Shown: one piece after another, positions 6,832-14,492 of the stretch
Numbering within the stretch: the first letter of the stretch is position 1
How the letters are laid out: each line of letters opens with the position of its first letter
NCBI GenBank assembly: GCA_003567005.1
Contig: PXBF01000013.1
Span: 1 to 32,072, forward strand
Direction of reading: 5' to 3'
From: PVC group bacterium
GTDB taxonomy: Bacteria > Verrucomicrobiota > Kiritimatiellia > UBA8416
DNA: 32,072 nt
Position numbers and translations under genes: made by a program
The notes under the pieces: generated by a model
What the model was told of the DNA's origin: nothing
Seen by the model: only the letters and a program-made list of their open reading frames with translations
Databases searched by the model: none

Positions 6832-8874
6832 ATGGGGGGAGCAGAGATTACGGAATCTCAAACGAAGAACTATTCACAACTGTGGCTCCGGTACCGTCCT
6901 GCCGAGGGCGATATGCTGAAAGGCTATCGAGCTGTCATCCAGCAAGTCTGTTGCCTTAGTCGCTCCTTCATCATAGGGAATGCAGCAGCAGAATTGCAGC
7001 AGGGCTTGCGCGTGCTGACAGGAAACCCCGTCGCACTTGTAAGCCGTGCCGACCGGGATGGCTCGGTTATTCTGGGTACGCTCGAAAACGTGCGCAGCTA
7101 TCTGCCGGAAGATCGTTTCGCTTCGATTCAGGATCTTGGGCCGGAAGGCTATTTGATTGGGAGCATAAGCCACGAGGGCAAAAACGCGACACTCATTACT
7201 TCCTGCGGTGACGCTGGTGTTTTATATGGGGCGTTTCATTTTTTGCGTCTGATGCAGACAGGGAAACCGATTGAAGGTCTTTGGCTGCGTGAGAGCCCTG
7301 CAGCTCCCTTGCGTATGCTGAATCACTGGGACGACCTGAACGGATATATCGAGCGTGGCTATGCGGGCAGCAGTCTGTGGGAGTGGCAGAATTTGCCCGA
7401 GACCGTGAGTCCGCGGTATCGGGACCATGCCCGGCTATGTGCATCCCTTGGCATCAATGCTCTGGTGCTGAATAACGTCAATGCCGACCCTAGGATCCTG
7501 CGAGCCGATTACCTGGAGAAGGTAGCGGTACTGGCCGGGATCTTCAGAGAGTGGGGCATCCAGACGTATCTCAGTGCCAACTTTGGGGCTCCCATGCGGC
7601 CATCCGACACGCCAGATAAGATGAAGCGTTGGGGCGGCATTGGCAACCTGGATACCGCCGATCCACTGGATCCGCAGGTTGAAGCATGGTGGACGGCCAA
7701 GGTAAACGAGATCTACGCTTTGATTCCTGATTTTGGCGGGTTTCTGGTCAAAGCCGACTCTGAAGGCATGCCAGGTCCGCGAAAATATAAGCGCTCGCAT
7801 CTTGACGGAGCCAACATGCTCGCCCGTGCTCTCAAGCCGCAGGGCGGCAACCTGATCTGGCGAGCCTTCGTCTACGGCAGCAGTGACGACCGGGCGCGCG
7901 ATGCCTATGATGAATTTACCCCGCTGGATGGGAAATTTCTGGATAATGTGATTCTTCAGATCAAGAATGGGCCATTGGATTTTCAGCCCTGTGAGCCGTT
8001 TACGCCTCTTTTTGGCAGCATGCCCAAAACGCGTCTCTCGTTGGAATTTCAGATTGCAAAAGAATATCTTGGTCATTCCTCCACAGCCGCCTACTTGGGG
8101 CCTATGTGGCATACCATTCTGCAGACAGATACCTATGCGGAAGGCGAGGGGTCGTCCATCGCTCGTATGCTGAAAGGGGAGTTGCAGGAGCATCGGATCG
8201 AATGCATTGCAGGTGTTACCAATACGGGAGATGAGCCTGGCTGGTGTGGCAATGCCTTGAACCCAGCCAATTGGTATGCTTTCGGGCGTTTGGCTTGGAA
8301 TCCCGACCTCGCCCCGGAGGTGATTGCGGAAGAATGGACAGCCATGACATTTTCCTGCGGTGCAGATGCCCAGCGAATCATTCGTGAAATTCTCCTTAAA
8401 AGTTATGATGCTGTTGTCAATTACAGCATGCCGCTTGGACTAAACTTTCTCTGCGACTGGAATCATTATGATCCCAAGCCTGAGATGCGTGCAGCCTATC
8501 ACCACGCGGATACTACGGGCCTCGGGGTGAATCGAACTGCGACTGGCAGTAAGGCTGTAGAGCAGTATCACCTGGAAAGGGCGGCCATCTGGTCAGATCG
8601 GGAGAAAATCCCGCTGCAATATCTCCTGTGGTTTCATCATGTGCCCTGGCATGACACCTTGCCGACGGGCCGGTCACTCTGGACGGAACTCAAGGCCCGC
8701 TATGCGGCAGGTGTTGCAGTGGTAGATGAAATGCTCGCGGAATGGACGAAGTTGGAGGGAGAGCTTGATCCCGAGATCTACAAAGAAGAAGTTGCAAAAT
8801 TCGAGGAAGAGAAGCGCTTGGCTAGAAAATGGAGCGAAGCCTGTTTAAAGTATTTTTCCCAGTTTGCGGAGTGA
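6832..8874 (+). CDS. aguA: GH67 alpha-glucuronidase
   Basis: About 680 residues, the normal length of glycoside hydrolase family 67. These enzymes remove (4-O-methyl-)glucuronic acid from the non-reducing end of aldouronic acids released from glucuronoxylan, usually in the cytoplasm. Family blocks appear in order: AGSSLWEWQNLPETVSPRY, LVLNNVNADPRIL, FGGFLVKADSEGMPGP (Glu, expected acid), DNVILQIKNGPLDFQP and LEFQIAKEYLG (Asp and Glu, expected to activate water), WYAFGRLAWNPDL, and LLWFHHVPWHD. No signal peptide is seen. The start at 6832 is preferred for the GAGAGG site seven bases upstream; ATG at 6817 or 6814 is possible. It lies between two inverted copies of a palindromic repeat and just before a sulfatase gene. 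Substrate identity beyond glucuronoxylan-type oligosaccharides is inference. Confidence 0.92.
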   Translation: MGGAEITESQTKNYSQLWLRYRPAEGDMLKGYRAVIQQVCCLSRSFIIGNAAAELQQGLRVLTGNPVALVSRADRDGSVILGTLENVRSYLPEDRFASIQDLGPEGYLIGSISHEGKNATLITSCGDAGVLYGAFHFLRLMQTGKPIEGLWLRESPAAPLRMLNHWDDLNGYIERGYAGSSLWEWQNLPETVSPRYRDHARLCASLGINALVLNNVNADPRILRADYLEKVAVLAGIFREWGIQTYLSANFGAPMRPSDTPDKMKRWGGIGNLDTADPLDPQVEAWWTAKVNEIYALIPDFGGFLVKADSEGMPGPRKYKRSHLDGANMLARALKPQGGNLIWRAFVYGSSDDRARDAYDEFTPLDGKFLDNVILQIKNGPLDFQPCEPFTPLFGSMPKTRLSLEFQIAKEYLGHSSTAAYLGPMWHTILQTDTYAEGEGSSIARMLKGELQEHRIECIAGVTNTGDEPGWCGNALNPANWYAFGRLAWNPDLAPEVIAEEWTAMTFSCGADAQRIIREILLKSYDAVVNYSMPLGLNFLCDWNHYDPKPEMRAAYHHADTTGLGVNRTATGSKAVEQYHLERAAIWSDREKIPLQYLLWFHHVPWHDTLPTGRSLWTELKARYAAGVAVVDEMLAEWTKLEGELDPEIYKEEVAKFEEEKRLARKWSEACLKYFSQFAE

Positions 8875-9179
8875 GAGATTGAGAGTGTGTGAGTATGTGC
8901 GTATGGAGATCGGATAATTTTGAATAGTTGGTGCTTCGCAAGGGCACTTTGGTGGCCAAGATGATGGGGGGGCAAGATTTTGCGTGGAGGATGTGAGTGC
9001 GTGGGAAGATGGAACGACCTTTGTCTCGCACCATGTCCAACTAGAGGAAGTGCGAGACAAGGTGCGAGACAAGGTGCGTGTCCGAGAGGGAACGTTGTTC
9101 GTATTTTCTCCACATACTCTCAACCTCACATACCCATATACTTTCGCGCGTTTAGCGGTGAAGTTACAGGTAAGAAAAA
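8875..9179. other. Intergenic region with repeat copy 2
   Basis: This 305-base gap carries no convincing gene. Apart from the palindromic repeat at 9021-9080, it holds GCCAAGATGATG (8955-8966) followed by a G-run, which recurs at 30281-30292 in another gap, and a purine-rich ribosome binding region (ACAGGTAAGAAAAA) directly before the sulfatase start. Confidence 0.5.
9021..9080 (-). repeat. Palindromic intergenic repeat, copy 2 (inverted)
   Basis: TTGTCTCGCAC (9021-9031) pairs with GTGCGAGACAA (9050-9060), followed by GGTGCGAGACAA (9061-9072) and a degenerate unit to about 9080. Read on the minus strand it aligns with copy 1 (6688-6742), including CGCACTTC and TTGGAC in the loop. The two copies therefore flank the GH67 gene in opposite orientation. 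Confidence 0.75.
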
Positions 9180-10619
9180 ATGAAAAAACAACAACCAAAT
9201 ATCGTGCTGATTACTTCTGATCAGCACCGCAAAAGCTCCGTAGGCTGTTACGGGAACCAGGATGTGATTACACCCCACATGGACCGCATGGCGCGCGAAG
9301 GGATTCGCTTTGATCAATGTATGACGGTCTCGCCTGTCTGTGCCCCTTTTAGGGCGTCAGTGCAGACAGGGCGCTACCCCTACGAAACCGGATGCCGTGA
9401 GGCACCGATTACCGATATCGGGCGTTTCAAGGGGATTGGTGATTATCTGAACGAAGCGGGCTATAGCACCTGCCTCATTGGTAAAACACATTGGCACAAA
9501 GATCGCCTGCATCCGCTGGAGGGATATGTTCCGCCTGAAAACCGTCTGGGATGGAAGGAGTGGTACGGGACACCGAAGCAGGTCTCGTATAACTCGTACC
9601 TCTGTGATGACGAGGGGGGCATTAAGGAAGAGTTTCCCGGGCAATACGAACCGACGTTGCAGACAGACTGGGCAATCGACTTTATCGATCGACAGACGGA
9701 TGACCAGCCTTGGTGTGTGAACCTGAATTATGGCAGCCCGCACAGCGTGTACGGGATTGATGCGTACGACGATCGTCCGGCTATCTTCGCAAGAATACGG
9801 GAGATCAACAAAAAATTAGGCTTAGGTCTTTCAGAGGCCCAACTTCAGGCCGAGCGTTTGCAATCGCTTCCGCATATCTTATGTCCACAGCACCTGATGT
9901 TTGAGGTGGTGCCCCAGGAATTTCTCGATATGTATGATAAGGATGCGCTGACGCTGGATGGCGACGTTCCCGATAAATGGGAGACACTTGCGCGCTATTA
10001 CTACAAGGAATACTACGCCATGATTACGGCCCTCGATCATGAGATCGGGCGTGTGTTGGAGCACTTGGAAAAAACCGGCGCTATCGAGAATACGATTGTC
10101 ATCTACACTTCGGATCACGGCGAGATGTTGTGTACCGACGGGTCGCCGCGTGGAAAGACACGGCCTATGCGTAATGCGCTCTGTACGCCACTTCTGGCAT
10201 GGGGTCCGCGTGCAGGCGTCCCTGCTGGCAAAGTCGTCGACGCTCTGGTTAACACCATCGATTTTCTGCCGTCGGTGGTTGAGTTGGCCGGAGGAACCCC
10301 GCCCGAGGATTTACCGGGCACCAGCATAGCCTCATGGATTACGACCGATGAGGGGCCGAGGCAGGACGCCATCTTTATCGAGCTTTACAATTGGCGGGCT
10401 GTTTACGATGGCCGCTATATATACGTCCTCAATGAATATAAGCAAGAGCCGTTCATTAAGCCGACGCGCCTGACGGATCTTGAGCAAGACCCGTTAGAAC
10501 AGTCCAATTTCATTGATGATCCAGCGTACGCAGATGTCCGCGAACGCCTCCACGAGAAGCTGATGGGGTTTGTGGAAAGGCGAAGAGAATACTTGAAAGA
10601 GAAAGAAGCTGGCGCATAG
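9180..10619 (+). CDS. S1-family sulfatase (formylglycine type)
   Basis: 479 residues, typical for type I sulfatases, which hydrolyse sulfate esters. The N-terminus reads NIVLITSDQHR (metal ligand Asp14), followed by the formylglycine motif CAPFR, with Cys54 the residue to be oxidised by a maturase. GKTHWH, NYGSPH and YTSDHGEM (Asp312, His313, metal site) follow in the expected order. CAPFR differs from the common CSPSR but keeps the C-x-P-x-R core. No signal peptide is visible, so the protein is probably cytoplasmic or uses an unusual route. It sits between a GH67 alpha-glucuronidase and a sugar dehydrogenase, which suggests removal of sulfate from a uronic-acid-containing oligosaccharide; the exact substrate cannot be read from sequence. 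No maturase is encoded in the window. Confidence 0.93.
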   Translation: MKKQQPNIVLITSDQHRKSSVGCYGNQDVITPHMDRMAREGIRFDQCMTVSPVCAPFRASVQTGRYPYETGCREAPITDIGRFKGIGDYLNEAGYSTCLIGKTHWHKDRLHPLEGYVPPENRLGWKEWYGTPKQVSYNSYLCDDEGGIKEEFPGQYEPTLQTDWAIDFIDRQTDDQPWCVNLNYGSPHSVYGIDAYDDRPAIFARIREINKKLGLGLSEAQLQAERLQSLPHILCPQHLMFEVVPQEFLDMYDKDALTLDGDVPDKWETLARYYYKEYYAMITALDHEIGRVLEHLEKTGAIENTIVIYTSDHGEMLCTDGSPRGKTRPMRNALCTPLLAWGPRAGVPAGKVVDALVNTIDFLPSVVELAGGTPPEDLPGTSIASWITTDEGPRQDAIFIELYNWRAVYDGRYIYVLNEYKQEPFIKPTRLTDLEQDPLEQSNFIDDPAYADVRERLHEKLMGFVERRREYLKEKEAGA

Positions 10620-10676
10620 CCGCGCTCCATAGGTAAACGTTGCGGTAAAGCTGCTGGCATCTCTCAACTTTCTTCA

Positions 10677-10717
10677 CCACCGACGTCCCGACTCTCCCGA
10701 GAGGTCGGGATCGGTGG
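10677..10717 (+). terminator. Strong intercistronic hairpin (possible terminator or processing site)
   Basis: CCACCGA (10677-10683) pairs with TCGGTGG (10711-10717), TCCCGAC (10686-10692) with GTCGGGA (10704-10710), and TCTC with GAGA around a CC loop, giving 18 pairs with small bulges. No T-run follows, so it is not a canonical intrinsic terminator. It lies 57 bases after the sulfatase stop and could set differential expression within the locus. Confidence 0.55.
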
Positions 10718-10806
10718 GATCGAGGCAGCTTGGCAGAAAGCGAACAATAATACTGATAGGTTTCCGTGATTGGTATTACAGGTAAAAAATAAAGGAGAAC
10801 AGTAAA

Positions 10807-11967
10807 ATGGATGATATACGTTTAGCAATTGTCGGATACGGTGGCATGGGGAGCCTTCACGGCCGATATCTTTTGAATACCCCTATCCCGGGGTGCCGGC
10901 TGGCAGCGGTCTGTGATATTCGCCCGGAACGGCTTGAGGCGGCAAAAAAAACGTTCGGTGATGACATGCCGACCTATGCTTCGATCGATGAACTGATTGC
11001 AGCCAAAGCAGCCGATGCTGTTCTGATTGCCACACCGCATTATGCCCATCCGCCATTGGCCATTCAGGCATTTGACGCAGGCCTTCATGTGTTGACAGAA
11101 AAGCCTGCCGGGGTCTACGCCAAACAGGTTCGCGATATGAACGAGGCCGCAGCCCGCAGCGGTAAGGTATTCGGCATCATGTACAACCAGCGCACCCGGC
11201 CTATCCACTGCAAGATCAAGGAACTGATTGATGACGGCGAGCTGGGAGAAATCCACCGCAACCTGTACGTCGTCACCAACTGGTATCGCACGCAAGCCTA
11301 CTACGATGGCGGCGGCTGGCGGGCCACTTGGGAGGGCGAAGGCGGCGGTGTGCTAATCAACCAATGTCCGCACAATCTGGACATCTGGCAGTATGTTTGT
11401 GGTATGCCAAGCCGCGTAACCGCAAAATTAGGTTTTGGTACATATCATGATATTGAAGTGGAAGACGATGCTACCGCTATTGTGGAGTATCCCAATGGGG
11501 CCACCGGCGTCTTTATCACCACGACTGGCGAAGGCGCCGGCAGTGAGCGCTGGGAAATAGTTGGCGACCGCGGCACGCTGCTCCTCGAGAACGGCAAGCT
11601 TACATTTCGCAAGACACGACAATCCGTTCGGGAACATCTGGCGACCTGTCCCAAAGGCATGGAATCTCCAGAAGTCTGGAAATGCGAGATTCCGCATGGC
11701 AAGGGTGGGGGGCACCGAGCCATCACCGAGAACTTCGTTGCGGCGATCTGTGATGGAAAACCCTTGATCGCCCCCGGGGAGGAAGGCATACGCGGTCTCC
11801 AGATCAGCAATGCCATGCACCTCTCGGCATGGCTTAGGCAAACTGTCGATCTCCCGGTCGACGAAGATCTGTACTGGAAAAAACTGCAGGAAAAAATCGC
11901 CGCCAGCATCACGAAGAAGAAAGCCAAAGGTGCTGATACTTCGATGGACTTTGAGGGAACATTCTAA
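10807..11967 (+). CDS. Gfo/Idh/MocA-family oxidoreductase
   Basis: 386 residues, a usual length for this NAD(P)-dependent sugar or inositol dehydrogenase family. The Rossmann motif is VGYGGMGSLH (glycines from residue 10), the strand-end acidic residue is in AVCDIRPER, and the conserved EKPAG (Glu98-Lys99-Pro100) is present. The catalytic region reads LINQCPHNLDIWQY, matching the family's xxPHxxD arrangement. The start has a clear AAGGAG site eight to ten bases upstream. No signal peptide. It follows the sulfatase with 187 bases between them, including a strong hairpin. Gfo/Idh/MocA proteins regularly accompany DUF6807, ThuA and sulfatases in PVC sugar loci; oxidation or epimerisation of a released sugar is likely, but substrate specificity is not predictable here. 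Confidence 0.92.
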   Translation: MDDIRLAIVGYGGMGSLHGRYLLNTPIPGCRLAAVCDIRPERLEAAKKTFGDDMPTYASIDELIAAKAADAVLIATPHYAHPPLAIQAFDAGLHVLTEKPAGVYAKQVRDMNEAAARSGKVFGIMYNQRTRPIHCKIKELIDDGELGEIHRNLYVVTNWYRTQAYYDGGGWRATWEGEGGGVLINQCPHNLDIWQYVCGMPSRVTAKLGFGTYHDIEVEDDATAIVEYPNGATGVFITTTGEGAGSERWEIVGDRGTLLLENGKLTFRKTRQSVREHLATCPKGMESPEVWKCEIPHGKGGGHRAITENFVAAICDGKPLIAPGEEGIRGLQISNAMHLSAWLRQTVDLPVDEDLYWKKLQEKIAASITKKKAKGADTSMDFEGTF

Positions 11968-12283
11968 CTGTAGTGTGGCGCTTGGGAAGCCGGGTTGTCG
12001 CATAATATTAATATGGCTGGCGTGAAATTAAAATCGTTACAGATCTTTCATTGGTGGTAATCATCTGTTCAATATTGGGAAAGCGCAAGCTGAGAGAGAG
12101 AGGCAGCTGCTATGAAAATACTGGTATTGCGTAGCGCGCATTATGTCTTGCCGTTGCTGAATATTTTTGTTTTGGGGGTTGTCGCGCAAGGGGACGTCTG
12201 TATATAGTTCGAAAATCTTTATCCTGTGCGCCCGGTTGTTTACGGCAGGTTTTGTTCTTAGTTAGCTTGTGTAGAGTTTTTAC
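11968..12283. other. Intergenic region before the ABC/FtsX operon
   Basis: A 316-base gap between the sugar genes and the ABC/FtsX operon. It includes an AT-rich stretch near 12002-12015 that could hold a promoter -10 and a small hydrophobic reading frame (12112-12207). No convincing terminator follows the oxidoreductase gene, and no single promoter can be assigned with confidence. Confidence 0.4.
12112..12207 (+). CDS. Possible 31-residue hydrophobic small protein or leader peptide
   Basis: An ATG at 12112 is preceded by AGAGG eight bases upstream, a better ribosome binding site than that of the ATPase gene that follows. The frame encodes MKILVLRSAHYV followed by a hydrophobic stretch (LPLLNIFVLGVVA) and ends QGDVCI. 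It resembles a signal peptide or a single membrane helix. It could be a real small protein, a leader peptide, or the remnant of a lost exported gene. No homolog is recognised; coding status is uncertain. Confidence 0.3.
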   Translation: MKILVLRSAHYVLPLLNIFVLGVVAQGDVCI

Positions 12284-13054
12284 ATGGTTGATTTTCATAA
12301 ACATTTAGATGCAGCCGAGGATGCGCAGCGGGATATTGTCATTCGCGCCATCGATGTAAAGCGGCACTATCATGGTTCTGGTGGAGTCGTGACGAAGGCC
12401 TTGGATGGCGTCACCCTGGATGTGTTTCGTGGCGAATACCTTTCGATTATGGGGCCTTCGGGTTCCGGAAAATCTACCCTGTTCAACATGATCGGCGGCA
12501 TCGATTCCCCGACGGAGGGTATGGTGTTTATTGATGAAATCGATGTGGCACAGTTGGATTCCTATGAGCTGGCCTGGCTGCGGTGCCACAAGATTGGCTA
12601 CATTTTTCAGAGCTACAACATTCTGCCGGTCTTGACGGCTATGGAAAATGTGACGTTGCCGATGATCTTTGCTGGCAATAGTCCCACGGAAGCACGCGAA
12701 AAGGGCATGGCAATTCTGGAGACGGTTGGTTTGGGCGAACGTGCCTTCCACCGTCCGTTCGAACTTTCCGGTGGACAGCAGCAACGTGTGGCAGTGGGGC
12801 GGGCGATTGCGAATGATCCGGTGATTATCCTGGCGGACGAGCCCACGGCAAACCTTGATGTGCATACTGGCGCGGAGATTATTGAATTGCTTGAGAAGTT
12901 GCGGGAGGAGCGTGGCATTACGATTATTTCCGCCACCCATGATATGAAGATGCTGGATGTATCGAGCCGGATTCTGTGGATTCGCGACGGTATGGTACAG
13001 CGGCTGGAAGAGCGCAAGAACCTGAATATTCAAATTGGCGGACTTGAAGGATAG
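12284..13054 (+). CDS. ABC transporter ATPase, MacB/LolD type (first)
   Basis: 256 residues with a complete nucleotide-binding domain: Walker A GPSGSGKST (57-65), Q-loop Gln109, signature LSGGQQQR (161-168), Walker B IILADEP with Glu186, and H-loop His219. The LDSYELAWLRCHKIGYIFQSYNI segment is typical of ATPases that serve FtsX-like permeases (LolD, MacB, FtsE), which act as mechanotransmitters or lipoprotein/peptide extruders rather than classic importers. It starts the operon; the permease gene begins 11 bases after its stop. It is paralogous to the ATPase at 13730. An N-terminal extension of about 20 residues precedes the domain. The ribosome binding site at 12284 is weak, so a different start cannot be excluded. 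Confidence 0.93.
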   Translation: MVDFHKHLDAAEDAQRDIVIRAIDVKRHYHGSGGVVTKALDGVTLDVFRGEYLSIMGPSGSGKSTLFNMIGGIDSPTEGMVFIDEIDVAQLDSYELAWLRCHKIGYIFQSYNILPVLTAMENVTLPMIFAGNSPTEAREKGMAILETVGLGERAFHRPFELSGGQQQRVAVGRAIANDPVIILADEPTANLDVHTGAEIIELLEKLREERGITIISATHDMKMLDVSSRILWIRDGMVQRLEERKNLNIQIGGLEG

Positions 13055-13065
13055 TTTGTATCAAT

Positions 13066-13725
13066 ATGGCAAGAAATACGGATATACCAGAGCAGACAAG
13101 GGTTTCGTGGCCGATTGTCTTTCGTGTGAGCATATCGGGGTTACAGCGGCGTTTTGGCCGCGCGATGATCACGTTAACGGGCGTGGTGCTGGCGATTGCG
13201 TTCCTTTGCTATATGCTGGTACACGAGGCGTTTATACGGGCCATGATCCTCGCAGATCTGGATTCCCTCAACATCCTGTTGCAACAGAATGATATTGACA
13301 TTTTCTCTGGTGGACAAATGGATCCGATGACGTATCTGTTAATCGGTTTAACCCTGCTGACGTGTCTCGTGGGCATCATTAATGCGATGTTGATGGCTGT
13401 AACAGAGCGGATTAAGGAAATTGGTACCCTGAAATGTCTCGGTGCCACGGACCAGTTTATTGTGCGTGCCTACTTTGTGGAATCGACGGTTCAGGGGGTT
13501 TGTGGTGCGGCCTTTGGACTATTATTGGGACTATTAGTGGCCGTGTTGGTAACGGTGCGAACCTACGGGGGGTATACGTTTCGCACGTTCCCTTTACCGG
13601 CAGTGCTGGTTTCCCTGGTAGTTTCCCTGTTGGCGGGGGCGCTGCTTTCGATTACGGCTGCGATTATTCCCGCTTATATGGCGGCACGCAAGCAACCGAT
13701 TGAAGCATTACGGGTAGAGGAGTAG
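13066..13725 (+). CDS. Miniature FtsX/MacB-like permease
   Basis: 219 residues. One membrane helix lies near residues 34-52, then only about 45 residues to the second helix (about 88-108), followed by the conserved cytoplasmic loop TERIKEIGTLKCLGATDQFI and two further helices (about 140-165 and 180-207), ending in AARKQPIEALRVEE. This is the FtsX/MacB permease core with the usual extracytoplasmic domain (about 200 residues in MacB/LolC/LolE) almost absent. It lies between two ATPase genes and precedes the giant FtsX-like protein, so it probably forms an asymmetric pair with that protein. The short ectodomain is unusual. The reading frame is intact, with close, operon-like spacing on both sides, which argues against a decaying gene. 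Confidence 0.85.
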   Translation: MARNTDIPEQTRVSWPIVFRVSISGLQRRFGRAMITLTGVVLAIAFLCYMLVHEAFIRAMILADLDSLNILLQQNDIDIFSGGQMDPMTYLLIGLTLLTCLVGIINAMLMAVTERIKEIGTLKCLGATDQFIVRAYFVESTVQGVCGAAFGLLLGLLVAVLVTVRTYGGYTFRTFPLPAVLVSLVVSLLAGALLSITAAIIPAYMAARKQPIEALRVEE

Positions 13726-13729
13726 GAAC

Positions 13730-14461
13730 GTGACGATCGTAAGCTGTAGGAATGTCAAAAAGGTTTTCGTGATGGGCAAGGAGGAAGTCCATGCCCTGCG
13801 CGGGATTACCGTTGACATTGATAAAGGCGAATATGTTTCGATCATGGGGCCTTCGGGGTCCGGGAAATCGACGCTATTCAACATGATCGGTGGTCTCGAT
13901 ACGCCGACAGAGGGTGGGGTCGAGGTGGAAAATGTGAAGCTGGCGGATCTGAATTCCTCGCAACTGGCCTGGTTCCGCTGCCGCAAGATCGGGTTTATCT
14001 TTCAGTCTTTTAACTTGATCCCGACCATGAGCGCACTCGAAAACGTCTCGATTCCGCGCGTATTTGCAGGGAAAACGCCCCATGAGGCTCGCGAGGATGC
14101 CCGCAAAGTGCTGGATCGCGTGGGGTTGGGTCACCGATTGGATCATTTACCCTCGCAGGTGTCCGGCGGACAGCAGCAACGAATTGCGATTGCTCGTGCA
14201 TTGGTAAACAAGCCTCTGATCATTCTGGCAGATGAACCCACCGGAAATCTCGATTTGCACACGGGCAAAGAGATTATCGATCTTTTGAATGAGATGAAAC
14301 ATGACTTCGGGGTAACGGTGATTACGGCCACGCATGACATGAAAATGTTGTCGTGTTCGGACAAGATCGTGCAAATTGAAGACGGCAGTGTGAAGAGTGT
14401 CGATACGCAAGCGAGTGTAAGGGTAACGGTTGGTAGCATCGACGGCGAAACTGTGATGTAG
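13730..14461 (+). CDS. ABC transporter ATPase, MacB/LolD type (second)
   Basis: 243 residues starting at a GTG four bases after the permease stop, with AGGAG-like sequence upstream (GAGGAGTAGGAAC). Motifs: Walker A GPSGSGKST (40-48), signature VSGGQQQR (144-151), Walker B IILADEP with Glu169, His202 in ATHD. It is closely similar to the ATPase at 12284, sharing FNMIGG, LAWxRCxKIGxIFQS and THDMKML, which indicates local gene duplication. Two ATPases with two unequal permeases suggest either a heterodimeric transporter with one dedicated ATPase per subunit or two related assemblies. The last 20 or so residues extend beyond the usual end of the domain. Confidence 0.93.
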   Translation: MTIVSCRNVKKVFVMGKEEVHALRGITVDIDKGEYVSIMGPSGSGKSTLFNMIGGLDTPTEGGVEVENVKLADLNSSQLAWFRCRKIGFIFQSFNLIPTMSALENVSIPRVFAGKTPHEAREDARKVLDRVGLGHRLDHLPSQVSGGQQQRIAIARALVNKPLIILADEPTGNLDLHTGKEIIDLLNEMKHDFGVTVITATHDMKMLSCSDKIVQIEDGSVKSVDTQASVRVTVGSIDGETVM

Positions 14462-14492
14462 GGAGAGTTACAGGCAGGGTCAAAGATTTATT

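Noticed and set aside
7435..8193. Long minus-strand open frame (252 codons) within the GH67 gene
   Set aside because: The plus-strand GH67 reading is unambiguous; the antisense frame is a composition effect.
8778..9220. Several overlapping small frames around 9000 with repeats such as LAPCLA
   Set aside because: The repeats come from translating the palindromic GTGCGAGACAAG element; no coding signal is present.
12305..13033. Minus-strand frame of 242 codons opposite the first ATPase
   Set aside because: All Walker and signature motifs lie on the plus strand; the antisense frame shows no family motif.
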